Shown: positions 42,315 to 49,694 of the stretch, one piece after another
Layout of the letters: each line of letters begins with the position of its first letter
How positions within the stretch are numbered: position 1 is the first letter of the stretch
Assembly (NCBI GenBank): GCA_018817125.1
Contig: JAHIUN010000004.1
Location: 36,426 to 100,425 of the forward strand
DNA: 64,000 nucleotides
Reading direction: 5' to 3'
Source of the DNA: Patescibacteria group bacterium
GTDB taxonomy: Bacteria > Patescibacteriota > Gracilibacteria > UM-FILTER-43-11
Notes under the pieces: model-generated
Told to the model about the DNA's origin: nothing
What the model saw: only the letters and a program-made list of their open reading frames with translations
The model's database searches: none
Position numbers and translations under genes: made by a program

Positions 42315-42869
42315 TCAACCCTTAATCAGAGTGAGAAATTCGGAACGGGTATTGATATTCTTTTTAAACAGGCCGATGAACGAAGAAGTGGAGATCGTAC
42401 AGTTCTGCTTCTCCACACCACGCGCCTTCATGCACAAATGCTCCGCCACCATCACTACACCAACGCCACGGGGCCTAAGCATATCGCTTAACGTATCGGC
42501 AATTTGTTTAGTCAGACGTTCCTGATTTTGTAATCGACGAGAAAAAATCTCCACCAAGCGAGGTAATTTAGAAAGACCGATGATCTTGTCACCCGGAATA
42601 TAACCGATGTAAGCCTTTCCGAAAAATGGAAGCATATGATGTTCGCAGGTAGAGTAGAAATCGATGTCTTTGGCAATGATCATTTCATCGTATCCCTCAT
42701 TGTCGAAGACTTTGATGAGCTTTTTAGGATCCTCATGATAACCTCCGAATAATTTTTTATAACTTTTAGCGACCCGTTCGGGCGTACCAATTAAACCCTC
42801 ACGCTTAGGATCTTCGCCGATAGTCTTAAGGAGTTCGGTGGTTAGTTTTTTAACTTTATCATCTTCCAT
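42315..42869 (-). CDS. folE: GTP cyclohydrolase I
   Basis: FolE opens GTP to 7,8-dihydroneopterin triphosphate, the first step of folate synthesis. The 184 residues match the family. CEHHMLPFFGKAYIGYIPGDKIIGLSKLPR supplies the zinc-binding Cys and His and catalytic His. RLQNQERLTKQIADTL and VAEHLCMKARGVEKQNC follow, the last giving the third zinc ligand. It is last in the queD-folK-folE operon, ten bases after folK. The start is ATG 42869. Confidence 0.97.
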   Translation of the reverse strand: MEDDKVKKLTTELLKTIGEDPKREGLIGTPERVAKSYKKLFGGYHEDPKKLIKVFDNEGYDEMIIAKDIDFYSTCEHHMLPFFGKAYIGYIPGDKIIGLSKLPRLVEIFSRRLQNQERLTKQIADTLSDMLRPRGVGVVMVAEHLCMKARGVEKQNCTISTSSFIGLFKKNINTRSEFLTLIKG

Positions 42870-42878
42870 AAATGAAAA

Positions 42879-43427
42879 TTAAAAATAAGGTTCTACTTTA
42901 TGACTATCTTTAATGCTTTTCAAGAAATACTTAAAGGTTTTCCCTGTGACCGGATCCTTTAAGTCTGGCTCCATTTCCAATAAGGGAACTAAAACAAACT
43001 GCCGATCGTTTAAATGATGATGGGGAATGGTAAGTTCGGGTAGATCGACCACCTGATCGCCGAAGAGCAGAATATCCACATCGATCTCCCGCGGACCCCA
43101 TTTGTGGGCGGGGCTCCGGCCGATGTCAGATTCAATAGTTTTACAGACATCCAGAAGTTCCAGAGGTGCTATATCTATTTCGATCTTCACGACTTGATTC
43201 AAAAACCAAAACTCCCCTTCTTCGGATACCGGATGAATATCATCCGGAGCACCTTCAACACCATGCAAAGGCCAGGGCTCCGTTTCATACACGTCGGACT
43301 TTTTCAGGATTTTAATATGAGGATTACTGCTGAGCTTTTCCTCCGCCATAGCCAAATACGCCATACGGTCTCCCACATTAGAGCCGAGAGAGAGGTAAAC
43401 CTGTGCTTTAGGTGATTTTTTATTCAT
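42879..43427 (-). CDS. folK: 2-amino-4-hydroxy-6-hydroxymethyldihydropteridine pyrophosphokinase
   Basis: FolK activates hydroxymethyldihydropterin with ATP before it joins pABA. From ATG 43427 about 182 residues. YLSLGSNVGDRMAYL is the N-terminal motif, and KWGPREIDVDILLFGD and IPHHHLNDRQFVLVPLLE are the catalytic Asp and His/Arg motifs. Between YETEPW and FWFLNQVV there is an insertion of about 15 residues (GVEGAPDDIHPVSEE) longer than in E. coli. It lies between the queD-like gene and folE. Confidence 0.95.
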   Translation of the reverse strand: MNKKSPKAQVYLSLGSNVGDRMAYLAMAEEKLSSNPHIKILKKSDVYETEPWPLHGVEGAPDDIHPVSEEGEFWFLNQVVKIEIDIAPLELLDVCKTIESDIGRSPAHKWGPREIDVDILLFGDQVVDLPELTIPHHHLNDRQFVLVPLLEMEPDLKDPVTGKTFKYFLKSIKDSHKVEPYF

Positions 43428-43470
43428 AATTCTTAGCAGCAATTGACCATTGACTGTCAAATGTCACATG

Positions 43471-43824
43471 TCAATTGTTATTAGGGCCATTATAAATAGC
43501 AAATGACGTAGGCGTTTCCCAGAGCCTGATTTCAACCAGCTGAGGTAAAACAGGTTTCAGCTGTTCCCATGCCCAAATGCAGATATTTTCAGATGAGGAA
43601 TGTTCCAGAATATCATTAATATTGTTGTGGTCTAGTTTGTCGATCACCTTTTCATTCACAATCCTCTTGATCTCCACATAATCCATCACCAAGCCATTAG
43701 CCTGAATAGGTCCTTCAACCGTAACCCGCATACGGTAAGTATGACCATGCATGCGTTCACATTTTCCATGATAATCCTTTAAAAAATGGGCGGAATCGAA
43801 GGTGAATTCTTTGGCTATCCTCAT
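43471..43824 (-). CDS. queD: 6-pyruvoyl-tetrahydropterin synthase/QueD family enzyme with CExxHGH motif
   Basis: This 117-residue T-fold enzyme acts on dihydroneopterin triphosphate. Zinc ligands are the His in FDSAHFL and the two His of HGH. The catalytic block is CERMHGHTY, that is CExxHGH, and a late WETPTSFAIY strand binds the pterin. Plain CxxxHGH is typical of QueD, and a Glu near this place is the mark of PTPS-III, which replaces FolB. CExxHGH has been linked to enzymes with both activities. Its place at the head of a folK-folE operon, with no folB seen, supports a folate role. Structured element B abuts its ATG. Confidence 0.85.
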   Translation of the reverse strand: MRIAKEFTFDSAHFLKDYHGKCERMHGHTYRMRVTVEGPIQANGLVMDYVEIKRIVNEKVIDKLDHNNINDILEHSSSENICIWAWEQLKPVLPQLVEIRLWETPTSFAIYNGPNNN

Positions 43825-43977
43825 GGTAAGTAGCGAGAAATGCGGTTCGAACGGAATATAGGCCGCCTGCCTGCCGGTAGGCAGGAACGGCCGCAGTGAA
43901 GTAAGGATGAATTACGCAGGTAAAGTGTGTAGCAAAGCGAAAAACTTTTCAAGTAATTCAAGCATTTCCCTATTGAA
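43825..43977 (-). promoter_or_regulatory. Structured leader element, copy B (before queD-folK-folE)
   Basis: Homologous to copy A before tyrA-pheA. Plus-strand helices: P1 43837-43843 with 43962-43968 (GAAATGC/GCATTTC); P2 43909-43915 with 43953-43959 (GAATTAC/GTAATTC); P3 AAAGT/ACTTT; P4 GGCCG 43861-43865 with CGGCC 43888-43892, enclosing CCTGCC-ggta-GGCAGG. It lies within the predicted transcript, since the minus-strand promoter at 44019-44046 starts about 35 bases upstream of it. Conserved GTAAGTAGCGAG ends next to the start codon. Confidence 0.72.
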
Positions 43978-44018
43978 CCAACACAGCAAAAATCTCATTA
44001 AAGTTAAAAGGTATTTTC

Positions 44019-44046
44019 AGTATAGATATTTTGAGTTTAATGTAAA
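44019..44046 (-). promoter_or_regulatory. Promoter of the queD-folK-folE operon
   Basis: On the minus strand, TTTACA (44046-44041), 16-bp spacer, TATACT (44024-44019). Predicted start near 44012 places the whole of element B in the 188-nt leader. Confidence 0.6.
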
Positions 44047-44047
44047 C

Positions 44048-44076
44048 TTGACAAAAGTATAAATAAATGATAATAT
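44048..44076 (+). promoter_or_regulatory. Promoter for the 44101-44718 gene
   Basis: Perfect TTGACA (44048-44053), 17-bp spacer, TAATAT (44071-44076) with TGA before it. It is divergent from and nearly back-to-back with the queD promoter. Leader about 18 nt. Confidence 0.7.
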
Positions 44077-44100
44077 AATACTATAAATTAAAAAAGATTT

Positions 44101-44718
44101 ATGCGTCATAACCAAAAAAATGAACGCGAACCGGCACCAGTAGATGAAGCTATCGAAGCTCGCTTTTCGTTTGAGGATCATGAATGGGGATATGAAAATG
44201 AATCCGATTCAGCAGAAGAAGCCATCTATACCTATGATCCGGCAGCTCAATTAACTGATAATCAGGAAGAGGAAGAGGCTGTTAAAAGCATGGCTCAAGA
44301 AGAACTTGAGAACATTTTAGATGAACTTAATAAACCTGAATTCGTCGAAGCACATGATCTTTGTTCTACAATCAGAAAAGCCGTTACAAATGCGCTTCGT
44401 AAATTTCCACATGCAGAAGTTATCCAACTGTTTCCGAAGCGCAAACCTCAGTCAGAGCCAGTCCCACAACCTGAAACAAAAAGAAAGCCAATAGACTTGA
44501 CCAAAAGACTTCCTAAAAATAAGTCCACCTTTCGCTATACAACTAATGCTAGAGTTCATGATCTGTTCCCAAAATCTAAACCCCAACCTGAACCGCAACC
44601 TGTACCAAATAGGAAGCTAAATGAGGTTAGTAATATTGCTGATTATAGAAAGCCGGGATGGGAAATCGTGCGATATGACGAGAATACACAAATGTATGAA
44701 TTTCCGGGTTTATCTTAA
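44101..44718 (+). CDS. Unknown low-complexity protein
   Basis: 205 residues, no family recognised, no membrane segment. The N-terminal 75 residues are acidic, the middle has one helical segment (EAHDLCSTIRKAVTNALRKF), and the rest is Pro/Lys-rich with two similar units (VIQLFPKRKPQSEPVPQPE and VHDLFPKSKPQPEPQPVP). It probably is largely unfolded. It has its own strong promoter, and the next small gene follows after 23 bases. Confidence 0.6.
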   Translation: MRHNQKNEREPAPVDEAIEARFSFEDHEWGYENESDSAEEAIYTYDPAAQLTDNQEEEEAVKSMAQEELENILDELNKPEFVEAHDLCSTIRKAVTNALRKFPHAEVIQLFPKRKPQSEPVPQPETKRKPIDLTKRLPKNKSTFRYTTNARVHDLFPKSKPQPEPQPVPNRKLNEVSNIADYRKPGWEIVRYDENTQMYEFPGLS

Positions 44719-44741
44719 ATCTAATTCTTAATTTTTATTCA

Positions 44742-45020
44742 ATGGGTTATATCAAAATCGACACCGAAACCGGCGAAGTACTTGAGCGTTCTGGCGACGA
44801 CCGCCAGAAACAGCCCTCCCATAAAAACGAATATGGACATCCGGATCCCCAACCCACGACTCAGGAAATTACGGAAGATATGTTAAGAGAAGATGAGCAG
44901 CGGCGCAAAAGAAAAAAAGACATTATAGGCAGTTTGACCCCCGAACAACTTGAAGACCTGATCAGCCGTAACCAGATCAAAGATTTAATAAAAGAAAAAC
45001 CTGAAATCGGTCACGCCTAG
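44742..45020 (+). CDS. Unknown small charged protein
   Basis: 92 residues, no family recognised, very hydrophilic. It begins MGYIKIDTETGEVLERSGDD and ends with a helix pair LTPEQLEDLISRNQIKDLIKEK. Its TAG stop shares CTAG with the stop of folP. Probably co-transcribed with the preceding gene. Confidence 0.55.
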   Translation: MGYIKIDTETGEVLERSGDDRQKQPSHKNEYGHPDPQPTTQEITEDMLREDEQRRKRKKDIIGSLTPEQLEDLISRNQIKDLIKEKPEIGHA

Positions 45021-45802
45021 ATCATCGCCTTTTTCATAAGCGCCACATTATGGATGCGAATGATCGAAGCGCCTTTTTGAAGTGCCTTTAAACTCCAATC
45101 GACAGACGGCTGTTCACGATCTTCCAATTTTCCGCCCAAAAACGATTTACGCGACACTCCAATACAAATGGGGTAACCAAGCACCCTCAGTTCATCCAGC
45201 CGCTCAATAATTTCAAAACTGTATTCCGGATTCGCGGACACAAACATTCCCATCCCCGGATCGATGATGATTTTATCTTCCGGAAAACCCGCTTCGACCA
45301 ATTGACTGATCCGCTCAAGTAAAAAAGTTTTAACAGAGGCAATCACATCATCGTATTCCACGGATTCCGTGGTGGTGCGGGGAGTGCTGTCTTTGGAATA
45401 CATCAAAACCACATACGGCTGATATTTTAAAAGGACGTCTGTCATATCTGAATCACCGCGAAGCGCCGTCACATCATTCACCATCTGGAAACCATGTTCA
45501 AGCGCGTATTCCGCCACTTCAGATTTGTATGTGTCGATGGAAAACAAAATCTTTTCAGTCATCTTATTCTGCGCCACATAATCAATAACCGGCTTTACCC
45601 GTTTCATCTCCTCTTCCAGGCTGACGTCTTTCGACCCAGGCCCCGTCGATTCCCCGCCAATGTCGATAATATCCGCCCCTTCTTCAATTAAATTTGTAAT
45701 TCGTCTTTCGTAATTCGTCTTTTCAAGATATTGATTCCCATCAGAGAAAGAATCCGGCGTAATATTCAGTACTCCCATGATTTTCGGCGAAGAGAAATCC
45801 AT
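45017..45802 (-). CDS. folP: Dihydropteroate synthase
   Basis: FolP joins hydroxymethyldihydropterin pyrophosphate to pABA and is the sulfonamide target. The 261-residue TIM barrel has MGVLNITPDSFSDG at its start, IDIGGESTGPGS, SIDTYKSEVAEYAL, VNDVTALRG, IIDPGMGMF, GVSRKSF and IRIHNVALMKKA, all in family order. It is downstream of pabC on the same strand with a 55-base gap that contains an AAATCTGAAATCAG repeat. Confidence 0.97.
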   Translation of the reverse strand: MDFSSPKIMGVLNITPDSFSDGNQYLEKTNYERRITNLIEEGADIIDIGGESTGPGSKDVSLEEEMKRVKPVIDYVAQNKMTEKILFSIDTYKSEVAEYALEHGFQMVNDVTALRGDSDMTDVLLKYQPYVVLMYSKDSTPRTTTESVEYDDVIASVKTFLLERISQLVEAGFPEDKIIIDPGMGMFVSANPEYSFEIIERLDELRVLGYPICIGVSRKSFLGGKLEDREQPSVDWSLKALQKGASIIRIHNVALMKKAMI

Positions 45803-45825
45803 AATTAGATATTAATCAAAAAAAT

Positions 45826-45857
45826 CAGAAATCTGAAATCAGAAATCTGAAATAAAA
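45826..45857. repeat. AGAAATCTGAAATC tandem repeat between pabC and folP
   Basis: AATCAGAAATCTGAAATCAGAAATCTGAAAT is a near-perfect double copy of a 14-base unit that is itself palindromic (TTCAGATTTC / GAAATCTGAA). A related tract lies at 58740-58765 before the PGRP-SpoIID gene. Confidence 0.55.
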
Positions 45858-46649
45858 TTACTTCCCCCAAACCAGCTTATTAAACGCCTTCATAAGTTTT
45901 TTGGTCACCGGACCAGGCTTACCGATGCCGATTTTATGGCCGTCGAGTTCGACAACCGGAATAATGCCGCTGGTGGTTTGAGTGATAAAGATCTCATCCG
46001 CATTCACAAGACTTTTCAGCTTAATGCCTTCAAAATGAGTGGGGATATCTTTTTTGGCCAATTCAATAATCGTATCGCGCGTAATGCCGAATAAGATGTT
46101 TTTGTTGGTAACGTACAATTCTCCGTTATTCACCCAAAAGATGTTAGCGTACGCACATTCACGGATGTAATACTTTTTCGGATCCACTAAAAGGGCTTCA
46201 TACGCACCGCATTCCTTCGCATGCTGTTTAGCCAGATAGGTAAATACATCTGCCAGAACTTTGGCGCGTGGTATATTTCGTTTGCCTAAAAATGATACTA
46301 ATTTAACCCCCTTTTTATAATAACTCTCGGGTTTTTCTTTTAATCTCTCCACCATAACCGTAATATGCTTTTTAGTCAGGATGATCCGCACTTTTACATT
46401 CTTATATTTATTTTTTGAAAGCGCATCGACAACGGCCTTATAAGTCTTCTTAAACGTCCATACTGACTTTAAACCGATCACATCCGCCGAAACATACAGG
46501 CGGGCTAAATGGTCATCCAATCTAAAGACCTTGCCATTATAAGTGCGGATGGTCTCGAAAACCGCAAAACCGAACAAAAACGCCTCGCTTGTTATGGGGA
46601 AACAGGCTTTCTTTTCATCGGTAATTTTCCCGTCAATGCTTATCAACAT
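45858..46649 (-). CDS. pabC: Class IV aminotransferase, probable aminodeoxychorismate lyase
   Basis: PabC releases pyruvate from aminodeoxychorismate to give pABA. The 263-residue class IV fold has GFAVFETIRTYNGKVFRLDDHLARL, the PLP-binding Lys (about 130 in PRAKVLADVF), and ECAYANIFWV, GITRDTIIELA and ITQTTSGIIPVVELDG. D-amino-acid and branched-chain aminotransferases share this fold, but the position directly downstream of pabA and pabB favours PabC. Confidence 0.88.
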   Translation of the reverse strand: MLISIDGKITDEKKACFPITSEAFLFGFAVFETIRTYNGKVFRLDDHLARLYVSADVIGLKSVWTFKKTYKAVVDALSKNKYKNVKVRIILTKKHITVMVERLKEKPESYYKKGVKLVSFLGKRNIPRAKVLADVFTYLAKQHAKECGAYEALLVDPKKYYIRECAYANIFWVNNGELYVTNKNILFGITRDTIIELAKKDIPTHFEGIKLKSLVNADEIFITQTTSGIIPVVELDGHKIGIGKPGPVTKKLMKAFNKLVWGK

Positions 46650-46745
46650 ATATTTAAGATTGAAGATTAGAGATTGAAGATTAATTTAAAAATTTTACTA
46701 TTACTTTAATTTTGAATTTTCAATCTTCAATTTTCAATGAACTCT
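46650..46745. repeat. GATTGAAGATT/AATCTTCAATTTTCAAT inverted words
   Basis: AAGATTGAAGATTAGAGATTGAAGATTAATT on the left and AATTTTGAATTTTCAATCTTCAATTTTCAAT on the right can pair over about 30 bases. It fills the space between pabB and pabC. The same words appear before the GGDEF gene near 3045-3075. Confidence 0.55.
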
Positions 46746-47876
46746 TTAGGGTTTAATTATATCAAGAAACTTCTCTGCCTTCAACAAGCACTCTTCATAT
46801 TCCCTATCAGGATCACTGTCTGCCACAATCCCCCCGCCCGCCCAAAATTCCAGATAGCCGTCTTTGATCAGAATAGTGCGGATAGCGATATTGAAGTCCA
46901 TGTTTAAGTGCAAGTGGCAAGTGCAAGTTCCAAATCGTGCCCCCTTGCACTTGCACTGAATCCTTGCACTATTAGAGATATATCCAATCGATCCCGTAAA
47001 AATATTCCTCGGCAATCCTTCCAGCTTTTCAATATATTCCATCGCCCGTTTTTTAGGACAGCCGGTTATTGAACCACCGGGAAACATCGCCTCAATTACC
47101 TCCTTCTGACCAACATCAGACCGAAGTTTTCCTTCCACTTCGGAATAAGTATGCCAAAGGTTCTTAAGCTCAAGGATTTCCCGTTCTTTTTTGAGCTTCA
47201 GAGTACCATATTCACAAATTTTCCCGACATCATTCCGCTCCAGATCAGTAATCATATCCAGCTCCGCCCTTTCTTTCTCGCTATTGATCAATTTTTCCAG
47301 ATTTTTCTTATTTTTTTTGGAAATAGTGCCTTTAATGGGAGTCGTTTTGATCGTTCCATTTTTAACACTGAAAAAATGCTCCGGCGAACTGGAAATGATC
47401 TGGAAATCCCCGCAGTTCAGATAAGCGGAATAGTCAACCGGATTCACTTCCGTTAATTTGAAAAACAAGGCATACGGACTGCCTGAAAACTTTTTACGAA
47501 AACGGATGCAGTAGCACATTTGATAGATCTCACCGGCAGCCAAAAGCTCCTTAATTCGTTTGATCTTTTTGATGTACTGCGATTTAGAAACGGATTGTTC
47601 AAGTTTTCCGGCAGTCTTAAAATCTCCTTCAACAACAGGAGGTTTTTTTTGTTTGATGACTTTCTCATAACCGTAAAACCGCGAACTTGGGATAATGTTT
47701 TTAAAAGTAGGATTGGGATAGGCAAAATAACCGATACTCATCCTCTGAAAGTGCGGATAGCTATCCGCACTTTCAGATGTTAGTCCGATTATTGATCGGG
47801 GCGCATGGACACCTCCCCACTTACCATGGAGAACTGCAAACCCTTCCTTTTCGATGTCGGATAAAGAAATTTTCAT
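46746..47876 (-). CDS. pabB: Aminodeoxychorismate synthase, component I, with palindrome-coded insertions
   Basis: PabB aminates chorismate at C4 with ammonia from PabA. The 376 residues carry the chorismate-binding core from about 97 on, with the PIKGT motif (Lys182) of PabB, ELDMITDLERNDVGK, FPGGSITGCPKKRAMEYIEKLE and FNIAIRT. The N-terminal subdomain is short. Two stretches look foreign and are coded by palindromic repeats: residues about 34-44 (32-bp perfect palindrome) and about 303-325 (ARIQCKCKGARFGTCTCHLHLN), placed between GYIS and MDFNIAIRT. Both keep the frame. Its ATG overlaps the pabA stop by one base. Confidence 0.93.
   Translation of the reverse strand: MKISLSDIEKEGFAVLHGKWGGVHAPRSIIGLTSESADSYPHFQRMSIGYFAYPNPTFKNIIPSSRFYGYEKVIKQKKPPVVEGDFKTAGKLEQSVSKSQYIKKIKRIKELLAAGEIYQMCYCIRFRKKFSGSPYALFFKLTEVNPVDYSAYLNCGDFQIISSSPEHFFSVKNGTIKTTPIKGTISKKNKKNLEKLINSEKERAELDMITDLERNDVGKICEYGTLKLKKEREILELKNLWHTYSEVEGKLRSDVGQKEVIEAMFPGGSITGCPKKRAMEYIEKLEGLPRNIFTGSIGYISNSARIQCKCKGARFGTCTCHLHLNMDFNIAIRTILIKDGYLEFWAGGGIVADSDPDREYEECLLKAEKFLDIIKP
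46902..46970 (-). repeat. In-frame GTGCAAG palindromic repeat inside pabB
   Basis: Plus-strand AAGTGCAAGTGGCAAGTGCAAG and, 18 bases later, CTTGCACTTGCACT form a hairpin. It codes for about 22 extra residues at a place where PabB proteins normally have a short turn. Confidence 0.7.
47745..47776. repeat. 32-bp perfect palindrome inside pabB
   Basis: CTGAAAGTGCGGATAG directly followed by its reverse complement, with no loop. It codes SESADSYPHFQ at residues about 34-44 of PabB. Confidence 0.8.
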
Positions 47877-48457
47877 CAGGTCTTCAAAAAATTACGGATT
47901 ATTTTCTTTCCCTCAGGCGTCCCCAGGCTTTCCGGATGAAACTGGACCCCGAAAACAGGATATTTTGTATGCTGAATCGCCATGATCACATCATCTTCCG
48001 ACTTGGCAGTAATTAAAAATTGGGAATTTAAAATTAAAAATTTGAGCGCCAGCGAATGGTATCGCATCGCTTCAAAAGGATTTTTAATCCCCTTAAAAAT
48101 TCCCTGCCTATTGTGATGGATTAAACTTCTTTTACCATGCATGATCTTAGGCGCACGGATAATCTTAAAACCAAAAAACCTACCAATAGCCTGATGCCCC
48201 AAGCAGACACCGAGGATAGGAATTTTTTTATAGAATTCTTCAATCACTTTTGGCATTATGCCGACATCTTTGGGGCAATCCGCTGTTCCCGGCCCAGGAG
48301 AAAGGACGATATGAGTAGGGTTCATCTGCTTAATCTGACGAAGGGTGATCTGATCATGAAAAAAGACCTCGGGGTTTGCCCCAAGTTCCCCGAAATGCTG
48401 TTTGAGGATATAGGTAAATGAATCGTAGTTGTCGATAATGAGAACTTTGGATTTCAT
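47876..48457 (-). CDS. pabA: Aminodeoxychorismate synthase, component II (glutamine amidotransferase)
   Basis: PabA hydrolyses glutamine and passes ammonia to PabB. From ATG 48457 about 193 residues, starting MKSKVLIIDNYDSFTY. The triad is Cys in GVCLGHQAIG and His/Glu in FGVQFHPESLGTPEG, with SPGPGTADC as the oxyanion loop. In many bacteria the same subunit also serves anthranilate synthase; no trpE is seen here. It is first in the pabA-pabB-pabC-folP run. The region ALKFLILNSQFLITA is encoded by AT-rich repeat words but has normal length. Confidence 0.93.
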   Translation of the reverse strand: MKSKVLIIDNYDSFTYILKQHFGELGANPEVFFHDQITLRQIKQMNPTHIVLSPGPGTADCPKDVGIMPKVIEEFYKKIPILGVCLGHQAIGRFFGFKIIRAPKIMHGKRSLIHHNRQGIFKGIKNPFEAMRYHSLALKFLILNSQFLITAKSEDDVIMAIQHTKYPVFGVQFHPESLGTPEGKKIIRNFLKT

Positions 48458-48529
48458 GCCGAGATTATACATGGAATATCCCATCAACCGAAGGTCGGAA
48501 TAATTATCCCGAACCGGAATATAAATTAA

Positions 48530-48538
48530 TGTTATAAT
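48530..48538 (+). promoter_or_regulatory. Extended -10 promoter of mutY (leaderless transcript)
   Basis: TGT-TATAAT (48530-48538) lies seven bases before the mutY ATG at 48545, so the transcript should start at or next to the start codon. No good -35 is seen. Confidence 0.6.
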
Positions 48539-48544
48539 GCCGGC

Positions 48545-49648
48545 ATGAAATTTTCAAAAGGCAATACGCTCATCATCCGGAAAAGCCTGATCCGCTGGTT
48601 CCAAAAAAACCAACGAAGCCTGCCATGGCGAAAAAAATACGACCCCTACGAAGTGTGGATCTCGGAGATCATGCTCCAGCAGACACAGGTCACAACTGTT
48701 TTGCCCTATTTTGAACGATGGATGAAGAAACTCCCGACCATTCAATCCGTCGCGGAAGCGGAAGAAGATGTAATCCTGAAATTATGGGAAGGGTTGGGTT
48801 ATTACACACGTGCCCGTAACCTGCAAAAAACCGCCCGTATCATCATGGAACAGTTTAGCGGGCACTTTCCGGATCAGTACGATGATATTCTGAAGCTTCC
48901 AGGGATTGGAAAATACACCGCAGGCGCCATCACAAGCATTGCGTTCAATAAACCTTACCCCATTGTAGACGGTAATGTGATTCGTGTAATTGCACGGCTT
49001 TTGAATTTCAGAAAAAACACCCGCTTGCCTGAAAATGTGAAAAAATTCTGGAAATGGTCCGAAGAATTAATGAGTCATTCGGATACACGAAGCTTCAACC
49101 AGGGAATGATGGAATTAGGCGCACTCATCTGCAAACCGCAAAACCCGGATTGCCCGAATTGCCCCCTCCAAAAAACCTGCAAAGCATACGAAAAAAAGAC
49201 GATGGACCGCATCCCGGACCGTGGTGAAAAACTAAAAAAAATCCCCATTAAAGTCGCCATTGCCATAATAAAGAAAGAAGGAAAAATATTTATCCAGAAA
49301 CGCCCGCGCAAAGGCCTGATGGGAGGTTTATGGGAATTCCCCGGAGGGAAAGTGAAAAAAGAAACACCCAAGAAAGCGATTGAACGCGAGATCAATGAAG
49401 AATTGGGAATCAGGATTAAAAATATTAAAAAAATCAAACAGATTAAACATGGCTACACCAAATTCTCCGTGGATTTATATTGTTATTCCGCTAATTTCGA
49501 TAAAGGGGAAATAAAACTTCAGACAGCCGTCGACGGAAAGTGGGTAACACCGGAACAGCTCAAAAAATACCCGTTTCCTGCCGCGAATGTGAAACTGATT
49601 GCGGATATAACCCCCTCGCCGCCAAAGGCGGCACTCCCCCTCACTTGA
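48545..49648 (+). CDS. mutY: A/G-specific adenine glycosylase MutY
   Basis: MutY removes adenine mispaired with 8-oxoguanine. Residues 1-220 are the HhH-GPD domain, with SEIMLQQTQVTTV (catalytic Glu), LPGIGKYTAGAI (helix-hairpin-helix) and VDGNVIRVIAR (catalytic Asp). The iron-sulfur cysteines are CKPQNPDCPNCPLQKTC (C-x6-C-x2-C-x5-C). Residues 240-355 are the Nudix-like 8-oxoG recognition domain with GLWEFPGGKVKKETPKKAIEREINEELG. The last dozen residues (TPSPPKAALPLT) and the TGA stop are encoded by a GC-rich hairpin repeat, so the original end was probably changed by its insertion. Confidence 0.95.
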   Translation: MKFSKGNTLIIRKSLIRWFQKNQRSLPWRKKYDPYEVWISEIMLQQTQVTTVLPYFERWMKKLPTIQSVAEAEEDVILKLWEGLGYYTRARNLQKTARIIMEQFSGHFPDQYDDILKLPGIGKYTAGAITSIAFNKPYPIVDGNVIRVIARLLNFRKNTRLPENVKKFWKWSEELMSHSDTRSFNQGMMELGALICKPQNPDCPNCPLQKTCKAYEKKTMDRIPDRGEKLKKIPIKVAIAIIKKEGKIFIQKRPRKGLMGGLWEFPGGKVKKETPKKAIEREINEELGIRIKNIKKIKQIKHGYTKFSVDLYCYSANFDKGEIKLQTAVDGKWVTPEQLKKYPFPAANVKLIADITPSPPKAALPLT

Positions 49649-49655
49649 GGGGGAG
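49609..49655 (-). repeat. GC-rich double-hairpin repeat, copy 2
   Basis: AACCCCCTC, then GCCGCC-aaa-GGCGGC (49618-49632), then CTCCCCCTC-actt-GAGGGGGAG (49634-49655). It is inverted relative to copies 1 and 3. The mutY stop lies in its last hairpin. Confidence 0.8.
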
Positions 49656-49694
49656 ATCGTTTGTTGGCTAATTTATAACTCAATTACAAATTAT

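Noticed and set aside
48010..48045. Second repeat insertion, in pabA
   Set aside because: The segment is AT-rich and repeat-like, but its length matches normal PabA, so no insertion is evident.
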